In this document: positions 3,778-6,497 of the stretch, in pieces | Position numbering within the stretch: the stretch's first letter is position 1 | How the letters are laid out: each line of letters starts with the position of its first letter | Assembly: GCA_002385815.1 (NCBI GenBank) | Contig: DGEE01000133.1 | Location: 4,937 to 11,433, forward strand | Origin: Hungateiclostridiaceae bacterium UBA3934 | GTDB lineage: Bacteria; Bacillota; Clostridia; Acetivibrionales; DTU013 | Length of the DNA stretch: 6,497 bases | Direction of reading: 5' to 3' | Position numbers and translations under genes: made by a program | Notes under the pieces: model-generated | Seen by the model: the letters and a program-made list of their open reading frames with translations, nothing else | Told to the model about the DNA's origin: nothing | Database searches by the model: none

Positions 3778-6497
3778 TTTCTCCCCACCCCCTCATAATA
3801 GAAACCAAAGCCTCTCACATATTCAGGTTCATATACATTCCGAAGATCCATGAATACAGGTCTTCTTACCACAGATTTCAGTTTTTCGAAGTCAAGCTCC
3901 GAAAACTCCTTCCATTCAGTAGCCAATACTATACAATCGCTTTGGCAACAGGCTGAATATATGTCACCGCAGTATTCAAGCTCCATCTCCGGGTGCTTTC
4001 TTTTCATGCTTTCCATCGCCCTTGGATCGTAAACCGCCACCGAAATATTTTGCTCCAGCAATGAAGATATCACAGATACTGCCGGTGATTCGCGTATATC
4101 GTCAGTGCCGGGCTTAAAGGACAGACCCAGTATCGTGATTCTGCTGCCATCCAGTCTGCCCAGTGCATTTTCTATTTTTTGGACCATCCGCCGCCTCTGG
4201 TCTTCATTAACATCAAGAACACTTCGCAGCATCAGGGATTTGCAGCCATATTTGCTGCTCAATGCCAGCAGTGCCCTGACATCTTTGGGGAAGCAGCTTC
4301 CTCCGAAGCCCGGACCGGGGCTCAGAAAATGCGGTCCTATCCTGCTGTCAAGTCCCATGCCGCGGGTGACCCTGGTGATGTCGACGCCGCACTCCTCGCA
4401 CAGATTTGCCAGTTCGTTCACAAAGCTGATTTTTGCTGCCAGGAAAGCATTTGATGCATATTTGACCATTTCAGCCGTTTCGATGTCTGTCATGAGGACC
4501 GGGATTCCTGCCGCTATCTGCTCGCTGTAGACATGCTTCAGTGCTTGAGCTGCCCTGTCGTTTTCCGCCCCTATGACGATCCGGTCAGGATTCATAAAAT
4601 CATAGATGGCAGAGCCTTCCCTCAGGAACTCAGGGTTTGAAACCACGTCGAAGTCCAGCTCCAGGCTGCGTTCGGCAAGCACTGCCGATATGATCTCCCT
4701 GACTTTTTGGCCTGTGCCCACCGGGACCGTGCTTTTATTCACTATTATTTTGTATCTGTCCATCCAGGTACCGATGCTACGCGCTGCTTCGCATACATTT
4801 TCCGTATCACATGATCCGTCAGGAAGAGTTGGCGTGTTGACTGTGATAAATATGATGTCAGAACAGCTGACGGTTTCCTTTATATCATCTGTGAAGCTGA
4901 GCTTTTGGTCACTGACGCAGTTGTCCACCAGCTCCTTCAGTGAAGGTTCATATATGGGCATGATGCCATTTCGCAGGTCTTCGATTTTTTTACTATCCTG
5001 ATCACAGCAGATCACCCTTCTGCCCATCGAGGAAAGACAGGCACCTGTCACAAGACCGACATATCCCGTTCCTATCATCGATATTACCGGGTCATCATAG
5101 GCGGCATCATCGGACGGTACAACTGCGGATACAGGAGCAGCGGCTGAGATTTCCTGCCTGGAGTTTTGCAGCGGATCCGGCTCATCGGCCTGTGATAGCC
5201 ATGGTTTGCTGATTTGCTGTGATTTCGGCTCAACAGCCTGCTGCGGCGTGGATCCCCCAATTTGCAGCGGATCCGGCCCGTCATCCTGCGAAAGCCCTGG
5301 TACGTCGATTTGCTCCGGTTTTGGTTCAACTGATTGCGGTGGTTTCAGACCGATCCTTTCGAATATCTCGCCAGCCACCCTGTCCCAGCTATACCTGGTC
5401 TCTGCCAACTGCCTGCCTTTCCTGCCCATAGCAGCAGCTATATCAGGATTATCCAGCAGGAAGCTTATCCTGTCAGCCATCACTTCCGGGTCCCTGTAAC
5501 TGTCTATCACAATGCCGCAGCAATCTGCAGCAGCTTCTGCGCCGCTACTGACGACTGCACCTGCATCAACCGGAGCAATATGGCTGGTTGCCGGTGCGCT
5601 GTCTGAATGGCCTGCATCTGTTGCCTCACATATGACCTCAGCATTGCCGCCTCTGTTGGTCGTTATTATTGGAAGGCCTGCGGCCATAGCCTCGTAGTGC
5701 ACTCTTGCCAGCGGTTCGTTCCACTGAGAGGCACACACGAATATATCACCCATACAGTAGTAGTCGGCGATATCTGACGGCGGTATGAAGCCGGTGAAGA
5801 TGACCGGCCCGGGGAGCTGCAGCACCAGCTTGCGGAGTGCTTCGGTATACTCATCGCCGGCATTGCTGCCATACCATTTGCTGCCTGCGATCACCAGTGC
5901 AGTATCCGGGTGGGTCTGCATTACCTTCTCCATAGCTCTCACCAGTATGTGGACTCCCTTTTTCTTACTCAACCTGCCTGCATACAGGATGACCCTGTAG
6001 TCCTGCAGGCCATATTTCGACTTCATTTCAAACTTCTTCACAGCCCCTGTCCCCGTCCATGGGGGATGGTACTTATTCGGATCTACTCCGGAATACACCA
6101 CATGCATTTTCTCTTTGGCCGACGGAAAGCGGCTTATGACTGTGTCTGCGATATATCTGCTCACGGTATTGATAAACTCCGCCTTTTCGACACATTTGAG
6201 GCCGGCCTCGTCAGTGATCTTTTCCTCATGCATCATTTCATTGTGGAGACTGAGGCTGAATTTGCAGTCCGGAAAGCTGTCCGCCAGCGTCAAAAGGTAT
6301 TTCGGCCTGTTAAAAACATGGATCAGACCATATGGTGTCCCATCCCTGTCCACAGATGCGGCAATGCCTGCCATGACATTTTGGATATAGACACTCTGTG
6401 TTTTTCCGGGAACTCTTATATAACGCACATTATCCCTGACCTCTTCATCAGGCAGGCTGGGGTGCTGCACGCTGAAGACTGTTATATCCTGGTGCTG
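3774..6497 (-). CDS. Fused GT4 glycosyltransferase and UDP-glucose 6-dehydrogenase (5' end outside window)
   Basis: One uninterrupted frame of 907 visible codons (numbered from 6497). Residues 1 to about 380 are a GT-B, GT4-family glycosyltransferase resembling spore-coat CotSA/YtcC. They show VYSGVDPNKYHPPW, the donor-site YAGRLSKKKG (Arg175, Lys180) and the EX7E motif Glu261-Glu269 (EPLARVHYE). An unusual Ala-rich insert occupies 293-325. Residues about 384-469 are a low-complexity Pro/Gln/Asp/Ala linker with a duplication. Residues 470-907 are a complete UDP-glucose/GDP-mannose dehydrogenase: GTGYVG (476-481), TVPVGTG (590-596), NPEFLREGSA (621-630), Lys689, catalytic Cys735 in GGSCFPKD, and FKPGTDDIRES (794-804). 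This half would oxidise UDP-glucose to UDP-glucuronate with two NAD+. The GTG at 6470 is not a convincing start: the frame stays open to the edge and encodes DITVFS, a normal internal GT4 strand, so roughly 30-40 N-terminal residues are missing. No signal peptide or membrane segment is seen. The acceptor and donor of the transferase are unknown. Confidence 0.94.
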   Translation of the reverse strand, partial: QHQDITVFSVQHPSLPDEEVRDNVRYIRVPGKTQSVYIQNVMAGIAASVDRDGTPYGLIHVFNRPKYLLTLADSFPDCKFSLSLHNEMMHEEKITDEAGLKCVEKAEFINTVSRYIADTVISRFPSAKEKMHVVYSGVDPNKYHPPWTGTGAVKKFEMKSKYGLQDYRVILYAGRLSKKKGVHILVRAMEKVMQTHPDTALVIAGSKWYGSNAGDEYTEALRKLVLQLPGPVIFTGFIPPSDIADYYCMGDIFVCASQWNEPLARVHYEAMAAGLPIITTNRGGNAEVICEATDAGHSDSAPATSHIAPVDAGAVVSSGAEAAADCCGIVIDSYRDPEVMADRISFLLDNPDIAAAMGRKGRQLAETRYSWDRVAGEIFERIGLKPPQSVEPKPEQIDVPGLSQDDGPDPLQIGGSTPQQAVEPKSQQISKPWLSQADEPDPLQNSRQEISAAAPVSAVVPSDDAAYDDPVISMIGTGYVGLVTGACLSSMGRRVICCDQDSKKIEDLRNGIMPIYEPSLKELVDNCVSDQKLSFTDDIKETVSCSDIIFITVNTPTLPDGSCDTENVCEAARSIGTWMDRYKIIVNKSTVPVGTGQKVREIISAVLAERSLELDFDVVSNPEFLREGSAIYDFMNPDRIVIGAENDRAAQALKHVYSEQIAAGIPVLMTDIETAEMVKYASNAFLAAKISFVNELANLCEECGVDITRVTRGMGLDSRIGPHFLSPGPGFGGSCFPKDVRALLALSSKYGCKSLMLRSVLDVNEDQRRRMVQKIENALGRLDGSRITILGLSFKPGTDDIRESPAVSVISSLLEQNISVAVYDPRAMESMKRKHPEMELEYCGDIYSACCQSDCIVLATEWKEFSELDFEKLKSVVRRPVFMDLRNVYEPEYVRGFGFYYEGVGRK
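5157..5342 (-). repeat. 96-bp in-frame tandem duplication in the interdomain linker
   Basis: Two linker units, residues 386-417 (5342-5247) and 418-447 (5246-5157) of the visible protein, align without gaps at a 32-residue (96-bp) period; the second unit stops two residues short. Shared residues include VEPK, QI, LSQ and PDPLQ. At DNA level TTGCAGCGGATCCGG-like sequence recurs exactly 96 bp apart (near 5168 and 5264). Divergence between the units shows the duplication is not very recent. The linker is predicted to be flexible and proline-rich. Confidence 0.85.
5523..5621 (-). other. Ala-rich insertion within the glycosyltransferase domain
   Basis: GT4 enzymes normally run from the GGNxEVI motif straight into a short turn and a G-hydrophobic-L/I motif. 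Here about 33 residues (293-325 of the visible protein), mostly Ala, Ser, Asp and Gly, lie between GGNAEVICE and CCGIVID. The frame is intact and conserved motifs resume on both sides, so this is an inserted surface loop rather than a sequencing frameshift. Effect on activity is unknown. Confidence 0.6.

Noticed and set aside
4105..4530. 141-codon plus-strand frame opposite the dehydrogenase domain
   Set aside because: The minus strand here encodes conserved dehydrogenase motifs including the catalytic cysteine; the plus frame is Ser/Leu-rich shadow sequence.
5050..5110. Separate start for the dehydrogenase at ATG 5078-5076, making two genes instead of a fusion
   Set aside because: No purine-rich ribosome site precedes this ATG on the minus strand, there is no stop codon between the halves, and the linker is in frame throughout. 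Internal initiation cannot be fully excluded.
1..6497. CRISPR array, tRNA or rRNA gene, or transposase gene
   Set aside because: No regularly spaced repeats, tRNA-like cloverleaf, rRNA segment or transposase motif was seen on either strand.

Overview
The window looks like chromosomal DNA of a low-to-mid-GC, spore-forming Firmicute, most likely a Clostridia member. This rests on a cysE-cysS gene pair, strong purine-rich ribosome binding sites, heavy AGG/AGA and ATA codon use, and a sugar-nucleotide cassette resembling a Bacillus spore-polysaccharide operon. No taxonomic marker is present, so the placement is inference.

Layout. Positions 1-189 are a leader holding a weak hairpin, a good sigma-A-type promoter (TTGGAA-16-TATAAT) and two tiny upstream reading frames. 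The plus strand then carries cysE (serine O-acetyltransferase, 190-882) and cysS (cysteinyl-tRNA synthetase, 948-2348), probably co-transcribed. Cysteine-precursor synthesis and charging of tRNA-Cys are thus encoded together. An AT-rich segment with a dyad and a direct repeat follows, then a plausible 58-residue unknown protein (2484-2660). A GC-rich palindromic region (2661-2795) ends in a clear rho-independent terminator.

The minus strand (right half) carries a convergent, translationally coupled two-gene unit read from 6497 down to 2827. The first gene is open through the window edge, so its true start is outside. It encodes one polypeptide joining a GT4-family glycosyltransferase to a complete UDP-glucose/GDP-mannose-type 6-dehydrogenase. 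The joint is a low-complexity linker of about 86 residues containing a 32-residue tandem duplication. The second gene overlaps it by ATGA and encodes an extended-SDR nucleotide-sugar epimerase, UDP-glucuronate 4-epimerase-like. Together they could oxidise UDP-glucose to UDP-glucuronate, epimerise it to UDP-galacturonate, and transfer a sugar to a cell- or spore-surface glycan. The gene content matches ytcC/ytcA/ytcB of Bacillus subtilis, with the first two functions fused.

The items most worth a second look are the fusion protein, its duplicated linker and the Ala-rich insertion in its transferase half, and the palindromic intergenic element whose two possible stems compete for the terminator arm.
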